A stretch of DNA of 64,000 nt from JACXTP01 sp963827905 (GCA_963827905.1 CAWHCB010000011.1:186001-250000), one strand, 5' to 3'; counted from the stretch's first letter, positions 47,042 to 56,837 are shown. Made by a program: numbers and translations. The notes: a model not told the origin generated them from the letters alone.

Positions 47042-48128
47042 TCAGACCTCATCCTTACCGGTCATGCGGTAATAAGGCCTTGGCGGCGACGGGGAGAAGC
47101 AATCGTCCTCGCTCTGCTCCAGGTTCAGATGCACCGAGGCCATGGCGAACTCCACCGCTTCGCGTATGGCCTCCCGGAGCCGTTCCGGTGCCGATACGAT
47201 GCGGGCGTTCACGATGAGCTCCGTCGACCCGTTCCCGTAGCGCGAGCCGCCCACCGCGTCCACCGTGATGTTGCCCATCACCAGGCTCATCTTCACGGCG
47301 TTGGTCTCCGATTTCACCATGACCTTGGCATGGGCGATGTCCCCCAGTGTCGAACTGGGTGGCGATCTGGCGAAGTATCTGGTTCGCCAGCGCGTACGAG
47401 TCGTACCGCTCCTTGGCGCCGAAGAGGTACCTGCCGTTGTACCAGCCCAGCTCCGCCTCGGCCCGGGCATAGGTGTCGTAATCGATGGGTTTCGGCGCCC
47501 TGGCGCTGTCCTTCTTGGCGGTAATGACCTTGGATATCCGGTCCAGGCCCTCACCGGTAACAGAGCTATAGGTGATGATCCCGCAGTCCGGGTTGATGGT
47601 CTTGATGGCCTTTCGCAGCATGACCAGGTCCTTCTTCGGGACCAGGTCCACCTTCGATAGGACGACGTACTCCGCCTCCTCGATCTGGTGGGTGCGCAGC
47701 ACACCGCCGATGCTGTTGGACTCGATTCCATCCTTGAGGACGCGGACGCTGTCGACCATTATCATCAATGGCGCCACGGAGAACTCCTTCGGATAAACGA
47801 TCTTCAGCGGGGCCACGACGGTGGCAAGCAGGTCGGTGCACGAGCCCACCGGCTCGGCCAGTATGACCTCCGGCCCTTTCCTGTCCACCAAGGTCCGGGC
47901 GGAGTGCATGAAGTCGGGGAAACGGCAGCAGAAGCAACCGCGAAGCACTTCCTCCACCTCTAGACCAAGACCGCAGCTGTAGTTCGTGTCAACCAGCGCC
48001 TCACCTTGGTCGTTCATGATGAGGCCCACCCTCTTACCGTCCTCGGTCAGCCGCTTCGCCAAGGTGGTGATGAGAGTGGTCTTTCCCGCTCCCAGGAACC
48101 CACCGATTATCGCAATCCGTGTCGTCAT
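47042..48128 (-). CDS. CobW/G3E-family GTPase (frameshifted)
   Basis: About 360 residues. Walker A IIGGFLGAGKTTLITTLAKR, the metal-binding GCFCC motif (EVLRGCFCCRFPDFMHSART), Walker B and switch region VILAEPVGSCTDLLATVVAP, and the guanine motif YVVLSKVDLVPK are all present. After a slip near 47345 the C-terminal domain reads HAKVMVKSETNAVKMSLVMG and ends with SEDDCFSPSPPRPYYRMTGK. G3E GTPases deliver zinc, cobalt or nickel to enzymes; a link to corrinoid proteins or nickel insertion (CooS) is possible but unproven. A metal-type operator may lie in the divergent promoter at 48230-48315. Confidence 0.88.
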
Positions 48129-48229
48129 TCATCATGCCCCTTGTACTCCAGATCCGGGCAGACTTAGAGGCCAGTCCTGCTCCGTTGGTGCTCATCCTTT
48201 GCATCGAGACGGCTATCTCGAATAAATAC

Positions 48230-48258
48230 TTTACTTTAAAATCAAATATTAAAGTAAA
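48230..48258. promoter_or_regulatory. Inverted repeat in the CobW/MIP divergent promoter
   Basis: TTTACTTTAA-N9-TTAAAGTAAA, perfect ten-base arms (48230-48239 and 48249-48258), about 100 bases upstream of the CobW-like ATG and 135 bases upstream of the MIP gene. Long AT-rich dyads of this type are typical operators, here plausibly of a metal-responsive regulator. No regulator gene is adjacent. Confidence 0.45.
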
Positions 48259-48299
48259 AAATTCAAAAGGTACTCGTAAGGCTGATCAGACATTAATTG

Positions 48300-48315
48300 A
48301 CTCAAATATTTGAGT
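48300..48315. promoter_or_regulatory. 16-base palindrome upstream of the MIP channel gene
   Basis: ACTCAAATATTTGAGT, perfectly self-complementary, followed by TTTATATC, a TATA candidate for the MIP gene at 48392. A bound dimer here would interfere with promoter recognition. A partial echo, AACTCAATC, occurs about 25 bases downstream. Confidence 0.45.
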
Positions 48316-48391
48316 TTTATATCGATTATTTATAGTTCAACTCAATCAAAGGTCTGGAAGGCCTTTCGGGGCCGATTCAGGGGGATAATCC

Positions 48392-49118
48392 ATGCCGACG
48401 TTGAAGCAGAACCTGGTCGCCGAGTTCATCGGTTCGATGTTCTTGGTGGTCGTTGCCATAGGGTCGACCATTTTGCCCATCGAGGTCTTCGACCTGCCCA
48501 TCGGGATAGCGGTGTTCATGAACGCCATGGCGGTGGCCTTCGTGCTGTTCGCGCTCATAGAGACCTTCGCGCCCATATCCGGTGCCCATTTCAACCCGGC
48601 GGTCACGTTCGCCCTGTGGATCACCAAGGAGATAGAGTCCCGCAAGGCCATACTTGTATGTCATCGTCCAGTTCGCCGGTGGATTCATCGGCGTCATCGT
48701 CACCCATCTCATGTTCTGGGACGTGAACCCCACCCTGATCTATATCTCGGACAATACCAAGACCACGCCCTTGTACTTCGCCGAGGTCGTCGGCACCTTC
48801 GCTCTCCTCGCTGTGATTTACGGTTGCACCCGAGGCCGCTCCAAGCAGACCGGTCTGGCGGTGGCGTTCGTGGTGGGCGGCCTGCTCATCACCACCTCCA
48901 GCACCATGTTCGCCAACCCCATGGTCACCTTCGCCCGCATGTTCACGTACGCCATCTGCGGCATCACCCCCATCGATGGCCTGGCGTTCATGGCCATGGA
49001 GCTCATCGGGGCGGCCGCGGCGGCGCTGGTGTTCGGCTATGTGCTCTATCCCACCAAGCTGAAGGAGAAGTGCGACCCGTACGAGTGCCCACCGACGAAG
49101 CCCATCGAGATCAAATGA
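48392..49118 (+). CDS. MIP/aquaglyceroporin-family channel (frameshifted)
   Basis: About 242 residues, six helices. The first half starts MPTLKQNLVAEFIGSMFLVV and has the first half-helix GAHFNPAVTFALWI (NPA). After a slip near 48650 come VIVQFAGGFIGVIVTHLMFW, YFAEVVGTFALLAVIYG and the second half-helix TMFANPMVTFARMFT, where NPA is NPM and is followed by ARM/R of the selectivity filter. Aquaglyceroporins can pass arsenite, glycerol or ammonia; related genes occur beside ars clusters. Here its partner is the divergent CobW gene. Confidence 0.9.
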
Positions 49119-49294
49119 GAAAAATAGGTAGCTATTATGGTCGCCTTTGATCAGCAAAAAGTCAATGGACTGTTCGATCCCATATAACATTCTCTGATGG
49201 TAGTGTGCATCCAACAAACTAATATATCTAATTCAGGATATAGAATTAGAAATAATATCATTTATTATTAAGAATAAAAGGTGGGGGATTCGAA

Positions 49295-50863
49295 ATGAGT
49301 GGATCAGCGAAGATGTTGTTCGGATGGATTCTGATTGCGATGTTCGTCACTTCCGCAATAATGGTGGCAGTCCAGAGTGCCGAAGGGGAAACGACGACGG
49401 ATGGTTTCACCTATAGCCTGATCAAAGGTGATACCGAGGTCGAGATCACCGGATATGTAGGAACAAACGTTGATGTGACCATACCTGATCATATTGAAGG
49501 AAAGCCTGTTACGTCCATTGGCTCTGGAGCTTTCGCCTTCACGAATGTCGTGTCGGTCATCGTCCCAGGAACAGTGCTCAACTTGAACGATTCAGCCTTC
49601 GCATACTGCGATAAGCTAACATCCATCGAGATCGGCCCGAACGTCACGACCATCGGTCCGAGCACATTCTCCTACAGCAACCATCTGCACTCTGTGCTCA
49701 TCCCAGCTAGCGTAGAGAGCATCGGAGAATTTGCCTTCTATCCCGCTGGAGGTTTGGTAAGGATCGATGTGGACCCTTCCAATCAGTACTACCATAGCAT
49801 TGATGGCATCCTATACGACAAGGACGAGAGACACTTGATCCAATGCCCCAATGGCAGGGTGGAATCTGTCCAGATTTCAGGAGGGACCCTCTATGTCGAT
49901 AACTACTCCTTCAGCAACTGTCTGTATCTGACCTCGGTCAGCATGACCGAGAGCGTCACTTCCATCGGAAGTTACGCCTTCTCCAGTTGTGCTGAGCTGG
50001 TCCGCATCACCTTGACGGACACAGTCACCAGCATCGGGGAGGGAGCCTTCCAGAACAGCGATGTCGCCTCCATATACTTCGAAAGTTTTAACGCCCCTAC
50101 ATGTGGGGATCTCTGGCTGGAGGGGACCAACCCTACGCTCTTTTATTACAAAGGCGCCACTGGGTTCACTACCCCGATGTGGGAGGGGCATGATTGTGTC
50201 GAGCTGACCGTGGCCTCCGCCCCCCTGAACCTGAACCTTGAGCCTGCGGGGACCAACGTCGAGCTCAGCTGGACCGGTCCGATCCATTACACCCCCGATG
50301 TCCTCTCCTTCAACGTTTATAGAGGGGTTAACCAGTACGGCACAGAGCTCATCGGGTCCGTGCCAAGCACCATGACCACCACCAACTATCTGGATAACGA
50401 TGTTCTCGAGGTGGGCGCCACTTACTTCTATCAGGTCAGTGCGGTTGACGCCCAAGGAGAAGGCTCTAAGAGCGACATGGTGTCCTTCACCGTCCCCGTT
50501 CCTGTCATATTGGCCGTAACAGGCAAAGTGGTGGACTCTAATGGTTCCGGTCTTGAAGGGATCATGGTCGCCCTCGAGAACGAGAGCTCGGTCATAACCA
50601 GCGCACAAGGCGATTTCTCCATCTTAGCTTCCGAGGGGAACCACACTCTCACCTTCAGCGGCAATGGGATAGAAACGATGAACATGGACATCATGGTCGA
50701 AGGCTCTAGTCTAGATGTCGGAAATTTGACCATGACCGAGGCCACGGGCAGCTCCGACGATGGTCTGGACACAATATGGGTCGTTGCCATTATCGCCGGG
50801 GTAGCTATCGTAGCTGTCCTGGGCGTTCTCATGTGGCGGCGATCAAAGAGCAAGAAGGGGTAG
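49295..50863 (+). CDS. BspA-type LRR surface protein 1
   Basis: 522 residues, intact. Signal peptide (MLFGWILIAMFVTSAIMVAV), six or more BspA/LRR_5 repeats (for example VTSIGSGAFAFTNVVSVIVP, LTSIEIGPNVTTIGPSTFSY, VTSIGSYAFSSCAELVRITL), one fibronectin type III domain (PLNLNLEPAGTNVELSWTGP to VSFTVPV), a carboxypeptidase-regulatory-like sandwich (AVTGKVVDSNGSGLEGIMVA) and a C-terminal transmembrane helix with a Lys/Arg tail. A cell-surface adhesion-type protein. The paralogue at 59763-61651 has the same domains in the same order. Confidence 0.92.
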   Translation: MSGSAKMLFGWILIAMFVTSAIMVAVQSAEGETTTDGFTYSLIKGDTEVEITGYVGTNVDVTIPDHIEGKPVTSIGSGAFAFTNVVSVIVPGTVLNLNDSAFAYCDKLTSIEIGPNVTTIGPSTFSYSNHLHSVLIPASVESIGEFAFYPAGGLVRIDVDPSNQYYHSIDGILYDKDERHLIQCPNGRVESVQISGGTLYVDNYSFSNCLYLTSVSMTESVTSIGSYAFSSCAELVRITLTDTVTSIGEGAFQNSDVASIYFESFNAPTCGDLWLEGTNPTLFYYKGATGFTTPMWEGHDCVELTVASAPLNLNLEPAGTNVELSWTGPIHYTPDVLSFNVYRGVNQYGTELIGSVPSTMTTTNYLDNDVLEVGATYFYQVSAVDAQGEGSKSDMVSFTVPVPVILAVTGKVVDSNGSGLEGIMVALENESSVITSAQGDFSILASEGNHTLTFSGNGIETMNMDIMVEGSSLDVGNLTMTEATGSSDDGLDTIWVVAIIAGVAIVAVLGVLMWRRSKSKKG

Positions 50864-51078
50864 GCCCTTCCTTTTCAAATATCAATATGGCCGGCCCGGC
50901 CATTCTTCTCCTTTTTCTTTTCAAAAATCACCGAACGCACATCTCGCTCCAAAATATGAGCCGAGGAAATGACCGGCCCTAGGCCTCAGGTCCAAGAGGA
51001 AATTCCAATGTGTGACCAAGTCCACCGACACCTGGTCAACAAATCCTCCCGGCGGGATGACCTTCCCGAGGAAAAGCA

Positions 51079-52005
51079 ATGTTACCGCTCGAGGAAAGCT
51101 ACATCAAGGCGGTGGAGATGGCACTGGCCGGGACGGTGCGCGTCCATGTCCCAGGACCAAGCCATCATCACTGCTGTCCAAATGTGAGAGGGATGGGCTC
51201 CGGCATCGTGATGGACGATCAAGGGCACATCCTCACGAACGCCCACGTGGTGAGGGATGCAAATGACCTGATGGTCACATTACCCGATGGGAGGTCGGTC
51301 GACGCCAAGGTCATCGGTCTGGACAACGAGACCGACATCGCCGTGGTCAAGGTGGAGGCAGATATTGGTCCATTGGAGTTCGGCGACTCCGACGCCCTAC
51401 GATTGGGACAGCCGGTCCTGGCCATCGGCAACCCCCTCGGTCTGCCCGGCGGACCGACGGTCACGTCCGGAGTGGTCAGCTCATCGCAGCGCCGGCTGCC
51501 CTTCGGACCGAACGCTGGGCTCGAGGTGATACAGACCGACGCGGCCATGAACCCAGGAAGCAGCGGCGGTCCGATCATCGACCTGCGTGGCCGAGTGGTC
51601 GCAGTCACCACCGCGCTGATACCCTTCGCCGCCGCCATCGGGTTCGCCATACCTGCCAATATGGCGCTGAAGCTGGCCCGGCAGATCATAGCCGACGGCA
51701 GGGTGGAGAGGCCCTGGCTGGGCATAGTGGGCATGGAGCTGGACCGGCGCATCGCCTATCACTTCGGCCTGCACCGCCGTGACGGAATATTCATCACCGA
51801 GGTGGTGGAGGACGGTCCCGTGGCGGCGGTCGGTCTGCGCCCTGGGGATGTCATCGTGAGCATGGACGGCAAAGTGGTCCGGGAGATGGAGGACCTCAAG
51901 GAGGCCCTGTCCGGAAAGGACTGCGGCAACGAGATGAGACTGGAGGTGGAACGCTATGGTAAGCAGATGGATGTCTCTGTCACCCTCGGGACCCGGCCCT
52001 TCTAG
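51079..52005 (+). CDS. HtrA/DegP-like serine protease with PDZ domain
   Basis: 308 residues, intact. Trypsin-like core with catalytic His in ILTNAHVVRDAND, Asp in LDNETDIAVVKVEAD and Ser in DAAMNPGSSGGPIIDLRGRV. A PDZ domain follows (GIFITEVVEDGPVAAVGLRP, GDVIVSMDGKVVREMEDLKE). There is no signal peptide or anchor at the chosen ATG, which follows GAGGAAAAGC, so it acts in the cytosol as read, unlike most bacterial HtrA. The short 50864-51078 gap has no convincing gene. Confidence 0.93.
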   Translation: MLPLEESYIKAVEMALAGTVRVHVPGPSHHHCCPNVRGMGSGIVMDDQGHILTNAHVVRDANDLMVTLPDGRSVDAKVIGLDNETDIAVVKVEADIGPLEFGDSDALRLGQPVLAIGNPLGLPGGPTVTSGVVSSSQRRLPFGPNAGLEVIQTDAAMNPGSSGGPIIDLRGRVVAVTTALIPFAAAIGFAIPANMALKLARQIIADGRVERPWLGIVGMELDRRIAYHFGLHRRDGIFITEVVEDGPVAAVGLRPGDVIVSMDGKVVREMEDLKEALSGKDCGNEMRLEVERYGKQMDVSVTLGTRPF

Positions 52006-52144
52006 GCCAGCTCCCGCACCTGGACCGATACAACCGGACTTCGGGGTACCTCCCCCCGGGTTCGGTTGAAAACCTATTCCCACCTTTTCACGTTCGAACC
52101 GTGGGAAGGCTTTAAATCCTCTTTACTGGGTGGGACGGACGAAG

Positions 52145-52753
52145 ATGCAGTTCACCAAGGAGCCATTGGCCAAGTACGATGATATGGAAGATGCCTTAGC
52201 GGAGCTTCCGGAACTCGACATGGAGGTGCTCCGTCAGCTGTACTCCGAGGCCGGCATCGTAGCCTTCCAAGGCCTGCGGCATAGATTGCATGTCCACCAG
52301 GAAAGGCTGTCCCGATCGCTGCAGCGCCTGGAGTCGGATGGCCTGGTGCGCCGGTCAGGGAAGGGATACGAGATCACCATCAAGGGAAGCTGGTTGGCAT
52401 TGCAGGGATCGGAGCTGCAGCGACCCACCCCGACGCAGATCATGTCATCGTTCCTGCCAGGAGAGGTGAACCCGCGTTCCATCGCCGCCACCTTGGAGGG
52501 CAGATGGTTCGGCCACCTGCGATGGCTCGGCATACGCGAGGGGCCCGAGATCACAGAACTGCGCTGGTTCACCGACAAGAGCGGGGTGGAGGTCATACTT
52601 GGCATCGGCCGGGGGCAATTGACCATCAGCACCAACGCCAAGGACCACTATGGTATGGTGGAGGCCTTCATCGCGGCGCAGCAATTGTTCTCCATGGTGA
52701 GCGGACCTTGGTGCCAGGATTGGGACCGGGGAAGACTTCCGGTATCCACCTGA
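52145..52753 (+). CDS. Winged-helix regulator of unknown target
   Basis: About 202 residues, intact. The N-terminal wHTH reads LPELDMEVLRQLYSEAGIVA, FQGLRHRLHVHQERLSRSLQ and RLESDGLVRRSGKGYEITIK. The C-terminal part (GRWFGHLRWLGIREGPEITE, VILGIGRGQLTISTNAKDHY) is an alpha/beta domain that might bind a ligand. Start ATG (52145) chosen over the GTG at 52130 because a TTTAAAT element lies about 30 bases upstream, which suits a nearly leaderless start. A family of this plan is widespread in Methanomassiliicoccales-like genomes to my recollection. Confidence 0.75.
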   Translation: MQFTKEPLAKYDDMEDALAELPELDMEVLRQLYSEAGIVAFQGLRHRLHVHQERLSRSLQRLESDGLVRRSGKGYEITIKGSWLALQGSELQRPTPTQIMSSFLPGEVNPRSIAATLEGRWFGHLRWLGIREGPEITELRWFTDKSGVEVILGIGRGQLTISTNAKDHYGMVEAFIAAQQLFSMVSGPWCQDWDRGRLPVST

Positions 52754-52782
52754 TCGATCTCCCCTTGGAAGGGCAATCGAAT

Positions 52783-53076
52783 TTAGGGGTGTTTGGTCCG
52801 GAGCTCCCTCTCGCTGCCCCTCAAACAGTACAATTGTCTCTTCAGGTCGTAGTCCATCGTGACCACGCAGGAGGGGCAGAGGCAACCCTTATCGATCTCC
52901 AGGCATCTGCTCTTTCCCTCGAAGCAGAACAACAGCTCGTCCATGTCCCTGGCGCACTGTCCATATGATGGGCAGGTGGTGCAGTCACAGCTCGGTCGGA
53001 TCTCCTGCAGCTTGGCCTTCACCTCGTCAGGCCCCATCTTCGCCATCGCATCCATTATCTTGTCGAAATCGTCCAT
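52783..53076 (-). CDS. DUF2769 Cys-rich protein 1
   Basis: 97 residues, intact. A short helical N-terminus (DDFDKIMDAMAKMGPDEVKA) precedes the DUF2769 motif: CDCTTCPSYGQCARDMDELL, then FCFEGKSRCLEIDKGCLCPS followed by a C, ending YCLRGSERELR. Eleven Cys in about 60 residues imply two metal sites, zinc or iron-sulfur. Tandem with a paralogue at 53242; a third lies at 57434. Function unknown. Confidence 0.85.
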   Translation of the reverse strand: MDDFDKIMDAMAKMGPDEVKAKLQEIRPSCDCTTCPSYGQCARDMDELLFCFEGKSRCLEIDKGCLCPSCVVTMDYDLKRQLYCLRGSERELRTKHP

Positions 53077-53241
53077 TCAATGACCTCCAACGGTCCTTCG
53101 GTATCGGTTCTGTAAGGACCACAATATCATTCTATCCATCAAATCGAAGACGGACAGGTCCCCACTAGGCCTGACCCTTTCAAGAAAAGTGAGGCGGAAG
53201 ACATTCGGCCTCCAGCCTCGAATGCGTTTGGAACGTCCACC

Positions 53242-53529
53242 TCATCCCTGCCTTAACGAAAGCTCAGTGCCGCGCACGCAGTAGTAACGGTTCCTGAGCT
53301 CCAACTGCTCTGCCACCGAGCAATTGGGGCATTCGCACCCCTTCTGTACCGCTATGCACCCGCTCTTGCCCTTGTTGCAGAACAGACCTTCCGTCAGCTC
53401 CTTGGCGCAAGCGTTGTGGCTGGGGCAGCCCGGGCAGGAGCAGTCGACCATCAACCGCTCCAAAGCCTGGGCCGTCTCGTCCTCGGACATGGTGGACATC
53501 TGTTCCATGGTCTCCTCGAACTTGTCCAT
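53242..53529 (-). CDS. DUF2769 Cys-rich protein 2
   Basis: 95 residues, intact. Helical start (DKFEETMEQMSTMSEDETAQ) followed by CSCPGCPSHNACAKELTEGL, FCNKGKSGCIAVQKGCECPN plus C and YCVRGTELSLR. Same spacing of all Cys as in paralogue 1, so both descend from one duplication. It lies upstream of paralogue 1 on the same strand with a 165-base gap and may be co-transcribed. Confidence 0.85.
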   Translation of the reverse strand: MDKFEETMEQMSTMSEDETAQALERLMVDCSCPGCPSHNACAKELTEGLFCNKGKSGCIAVQKGCECPNCSVAEQLELRNRYYCVRGTELSLRQG

Positions 53530-53946
53530 GGCGATGTCATCCCTGTACGTTATGACGTACGGTCGTTGTTTGTCGCACCCTCTCTATTAGGTTTTGCTTT
53601 TGTGTAATATTGAATTGTCATCTTTGATAAATGAGGTTAAAAAAATGGACGATGAGTCACCAATATGGACGGTTGTTTTTCGCCTCGAAATATATATTTT
53701 CATTTCTGACATTGAAGATGTGGAGCGATCGGGTTTGCGCTCATATTGACGTAGGTATCCTACCAGCCTGAACAAGGATTCTGACAATACCCATTAGATG
53801 AATATGGGGCCAAAGACCATAATCATCAGGGTGAGCTTGGAAAACGATGAGGGACCGCCCACCCATGGATCGTTCTGCATGTCGGACGGGCCAACATTCA
53901 TGAACATCCTTTGACAAATCGTAACATCGTCGCTGATGAGATTTCC
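53530..53946. other. Intergenic region, nothing convincing
   Basis: About 415 bases between the divergent DUF2769 and UbiA genes. Composition is mixed; frames on the minus strand are short, cross AT-rich DNA and have no ribosome binding site or recognisable motif. It holds the promoters of both flanking units, for example ATATATATTTTC at 53688-53702. Confidence 0.5.
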
Positions 53947-54900
53947 ATGAGTCAATCAACGGATCCCGAGGTCGAAGGTATCGGACGCTCCCCTCCGAAC
54001 AAGTTAAAGGCGGCCTTCCTGCTCCTCAGGGTCCAGTTCACCATCGCCAGCTTCATTCCTTTCGCCATAGGCACCTGGTGGGCGCAAGCTGAGGCAGGGC
54101 CGCTCGACGCCCCGATTGCGATCTTGGGGTTGATGGCCGTGTTCCTATGCAACCTCACGGCCAATGTGCTCAACGATTACTTCGACCGCGACACCGACCG
54201 CCTCGTTCGGCCCACCCCGTTCTCTGGAGGGAGCGGCATGATCGGGATTGGAGCCCTCTCCCCGAAATTCGTGCTCAGATTCGCTATCGGGCTGGCAGCA
54301 ACGGCGTTGCTCTTGGCGATGGTCTTACAATTCTATCTGGGGACGGGCCCATGGACCATCCCGTTCATCCTCCTGGGCCTCTTCATCTCCTGGGCCTATT
54401 CCGCCCGCCCGATAAGGCTGGTGGCCCGTGGACTGGGCGAGCTCACTGTGGCGTTGACGGTCAGCTTCCTGGTGCCCTTGACAGCCTATTATGTCCAGAC
54501 CGGGACGGCGACGTGGAGCCTTATCGCCATCTGTCTCACCATTCTTCCGTTCATATTCCTGGTGATGCTCTCGGTGCACCTACCTGACTACGAAGGTGAT
54601 GTGGTGGCCAGCAAGACGAACCTCGTGGTGCGCCTGGGCATGGACCCTATAAAGCATCTCTTCTTCGTGGTCCTGGTGCTGCCCTATCTGGCCATCATAT
54701 TGCTTTCGCTAACTGGCTTGTTGGAGACGATGCAGTTCATCCTGTTCGCATCTTTGCCCCTGGCGATCCTCCTGGTGATAAAGGTAAGGGAGCTCCGGGC
54801 GTCTGATGTACGTACCTCCATCTCCGTCAACGCCATGACCATGCTGCTCGCGATAGTAGCTGGTTTGTTGGAGTTATCTTACGTCCTCATGGCAAATTGA
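53947..54900 (+). CDS. UbiA-family prenyltransferase (MenA-like)
   Basis: About 317 residues, intact, eight to nine helices. First Asp-rich motif NVLNDYFDRDTDRLVRPTPF binds the prenyl diphosphate with Mg; ISWAYSARPIRLVARGLGEL is the conserved loop, and the second Asp motif is VHLPDYEGDVVASKTNLVVR. Plan and length fit 1,4-dihydroxy-2-naphthoate (MenA-like) prenyltransferases, but archaeal members also make phytyl or geranylgeranyl lipids, so the acceptor is open. Start taken as MSQSTDPEVEG at 53947; an in-frame Met at 53911 is the alternative. Confidence 0.9.
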   Translation: MSQSTDPEVEGIGRSPPNKLKAAFLLLRVQFTIASFIPFAIGTWWAQAEAGPLDAPIAILGLMAVFLCNLTANVLNDYFDRDTDRLVRPTPFSGGSGMIGIGALSPKFVLRFAIGLAATALLLAMVLQFYLGTGPWTIPFILLGLFISWAYSARPIRLVARGLGELTVALTVSFLVPLTAYYVQTGTATWSLIAICLTILPFIFLVMLSVHLPDYEGDVVASKTNLVVRLGMDPIKHLFFVVLVLPYLAIILLSLTGLLETMQFILFASLPLAILLVIKVRELRASDVRTSISVNAMTMLLAIVAGLLELSYVLMAN

Positions 54901-54969
54901 TCCCGAGACCGTGAAAGGTCGGAGGGGCAAATTTCTCGCTACCAGCATGTTTAATTATTGCCCCTTCCC

Positions 54970-55977
54970 ATGGTTTGGCTCACATTGACAGAGAAGGATG
55001 GACCTCCTGAGCTGACCGGCCAGTACGCAATAGAGGCGACGAACCTATCGAAAAGATTCGATGAGCTCCAAGCGCTCTCCGGGGTGAGCTTCAATGTCAA
55101 GGTGGGAGAGACCTTCGGGTTCCTAGGGCCCAACGGGGCGGGGAAGACCACCACCATCCGGATATTGACCGGCATCACCGCCCCCACGGAAGGGACGGCC
55201 ACCATCTTCGGCAAGGACATCAAGAGGGAGAAGATAGCGGCCCGCAAGCTCCTGGGCATAGTCCACGAGACATCCAACATCTATGACGACCTGACCGCCT
55301 GGCAGAACCTGATGTTCAGCGCCGAGCTGTACACCATACCTCGGAACGTGCGGGAAAGGAAGGGGAGAGAGCTCCTCGAACTTTTCGGGCTGTGGGAGAG
55401 GCGCAACGACAAGGTCCGTGGGTTCTCCAAGGGGATGAAGCGCCGTCTGACGTTGGCCATGGGTCTGGTGAACAGCCCCCGCCTCCTCTTCCTGGACGAA
55501 CCCACCTCCGGTCTGGACGTCCAGAGCAACCTCATCATCCGCGATGTGATCCGAGACCTGAACTCCCAGGGCGTCACCGTCTTCCTCACCACGCATAACA
55601 TCGAGGAGGCCAATCTCACCTGCGACCGGGTCGCCATCATCAACCGGGGAAGGGTGGCGGCGATCGATTCGCCGGAGAGGCTCAAGGAGACCATCCAGAG
55701 CGTGCAGTCCATCGAGGTCGCTTTCGAGGCAGCCTCACCGGACCTTGTAGAAGGGCTGAGGCGGATCCCCCAGGTCAGCGAGGTCCGCAAGGAAGGGGAC
55801 AAGTTCCGGCTCATCACCGAGGACCCACCGGCGGTGATCGAAGCGGTCATGGAGTATGCAAGGACGCACCAGGACCGGGTTATCAGCCTGAACACCTATG
55901 GGCCGAGCCTCGAGGACGTGTTCATCAAACTGACCGGCCTCGAGGTCCGGAACAAAGGGGTGAGGACCGTTGACTGA
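54970..55977 (+). CDS. ABC transporter ATP-binding protein
   Basis: About 335 residues, intact. IEATNLSKRFDELQALSGVS, Walker A GFLGPNGAGKTTTIRILTG, signature VRGFSKGMKRRLTLAMGLVN, Walker B RLLFLDEPTSGLD and the H-switch FLTTHNIEEA are all present, followed by the C-terminal domain of DrrA/NatA-type exporters (SLEDVFIKLTG). Partner of the permease that overlaps its end. An alternative start is a TTG at 54958. Substrate, a drug, lipid or Na+, is not determinable. Confidence 0.93.
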   Translation: MVWLTLTEKDGPPELTGQYAIEATNLSKRFDELQALSGVSFNVKVGETFGFLGPNGAGKTTTIRILTGITAPTEGTATIFGKDIKREKIAARKLLGIVHETSNIYDDLTAWQNLMFSAELYTIPRNVRERKGRELLELFGLWERRNDKVRGFSKGMKRRLTLAMGLVNSPRLLFLDEPTSGLDVQSNLIIRDVIRDLNSQGVTVFLTTHNIEEANLTCDRVAIINRGRVAAIDSPERLKETIQSVQSIEVAFEAASPDLVEGLRRIPQVSEVRKEGDKFRLITEDPPAVIEAVMEYARTHQDRVISLNTYGPSLEDVFIKLTGLEVRNKGVRTVD

Positions 55978-56731
55978 GGGCGGCTTCAGGGACAGCCAGC
56001 TCTTTTCCGAGCTTACCGCGGCCTGGGCCATCGCGAAGAAGGACATGAGGATTTACTACCTCAAGCCGAACATCATAGTCTCCGGGATGCTGTTCCCGCT
56101 GTTCATGTTCCTGGCCTTCTCGGTCTCGAACACCGCCGGGCCGGCTGCCATGGTGCCAGGGCTCATCGCCATCACCGTACTCTTCTCAGCATCGTCCATA
56201 GAACCGGTTTCGATCCCGATAGAGCGCAGGGTGAAGACCTTCGACCGACTCCTCTCGGCGCCCATCTCCTTGAACGCAGTCGTCCTCGGCGAGAGCATGA
56301 GCGGTTTCTTGTACAGTGTGGGGATTGCCCTGGTGGTTTTGTTCGTTGGGCTGGCCTTCTTAGGGATGTCGTTCGTCGCCATCGCCCCTTTCATATTCGG
56401 GCTCCTGCTCACCTCGTTCTGCTTCGCCACCATGGGCACGCTCTTCGCCGCCTACCCGACGGAGAGCCCCGGGGACATAATGTCCATGCTGAACGTCGTA
56501 CGGCTCCCCCTGGTCTTCATATCCGGGATATTCATCCCCCTGAGCTCCATCCCCCCTGCGGCCCAGTTCGTAGTCTACCTGTCGCCTCTCACCTATGGAT
56601 ACGACCTGATCCAGCTAGGGTTCGAGGGGACGTCTCATTTCAACCCGATCTTGGACGTCGCGATGCTGATCGTGTTCATCCTGCTCTTCCAGTTCGCGGC
56701 AGACCGACTATATAGGAGGTTCAACGCTTGA
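55970..56731 (+). CDS. ABC-2 type transporter permease
   Basis: 253 residues, intact, six helices. Starts at a TTG overlapping the ATPase stop by eight bases. AWAIAKKDMRIYYLKPNIIV is the cytosolic coupling start; then SGMLFPLFMFLAFSV, the conserved PIERRVKTFDRLLSAPIS loop, and LVFISGIFIPLSSIPPAAQF. Typical of NodJ/DrrB-like ABC-2 exporters. Forms a two-gene operon with the preceding ATPase. Confidence 0.92.
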   Translation: MTEGGFRDSQLFSELTAAWAIAKKDMRIYYLKPNIIVSGMLFPLFMFLAFSVSNTAGPAAMVPGLIAITVLFSASSIEPVSIPIERRVKTFDRLLSAPISLNAVVLGESMSGFLYSVGIALVVLFVGLAFLGMSFVAIAPFIFGLLLTSFCFATMGTLFAAYPTESPGDIMSMLNVVRLPLVFISGIFIPLSSIPPAAQFVVYLSPLTYGYDLIQLGFEGTSHFNPILDVAMLIVFILLFQFAADRLYRRFNA

Positions 56732-56837
56732 CCGGACCGATCTGGAACTCGGTTGGTGGATGTAACAGGGAACGACCATCGTCCAAATCATGGTGGCAAT
56801 CACCTGGTTATATAGTGCGAGGTCCAATGGTCAGGCG

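Noticed and set aside
50969..51266. Short plus-strand frames before the HtrA-like gene
   Set aside because: No ribosome binding site or motif; they overlap the well-supported protease start in other frames.
53587..53959. Minus-strand frames of 66-72 codons in the DUF2769-UbiA gap
   Set aside because: They cross AT-rich DNA, lack ribosome binding sites and show no family; better explained as promoter and spacer DNA.
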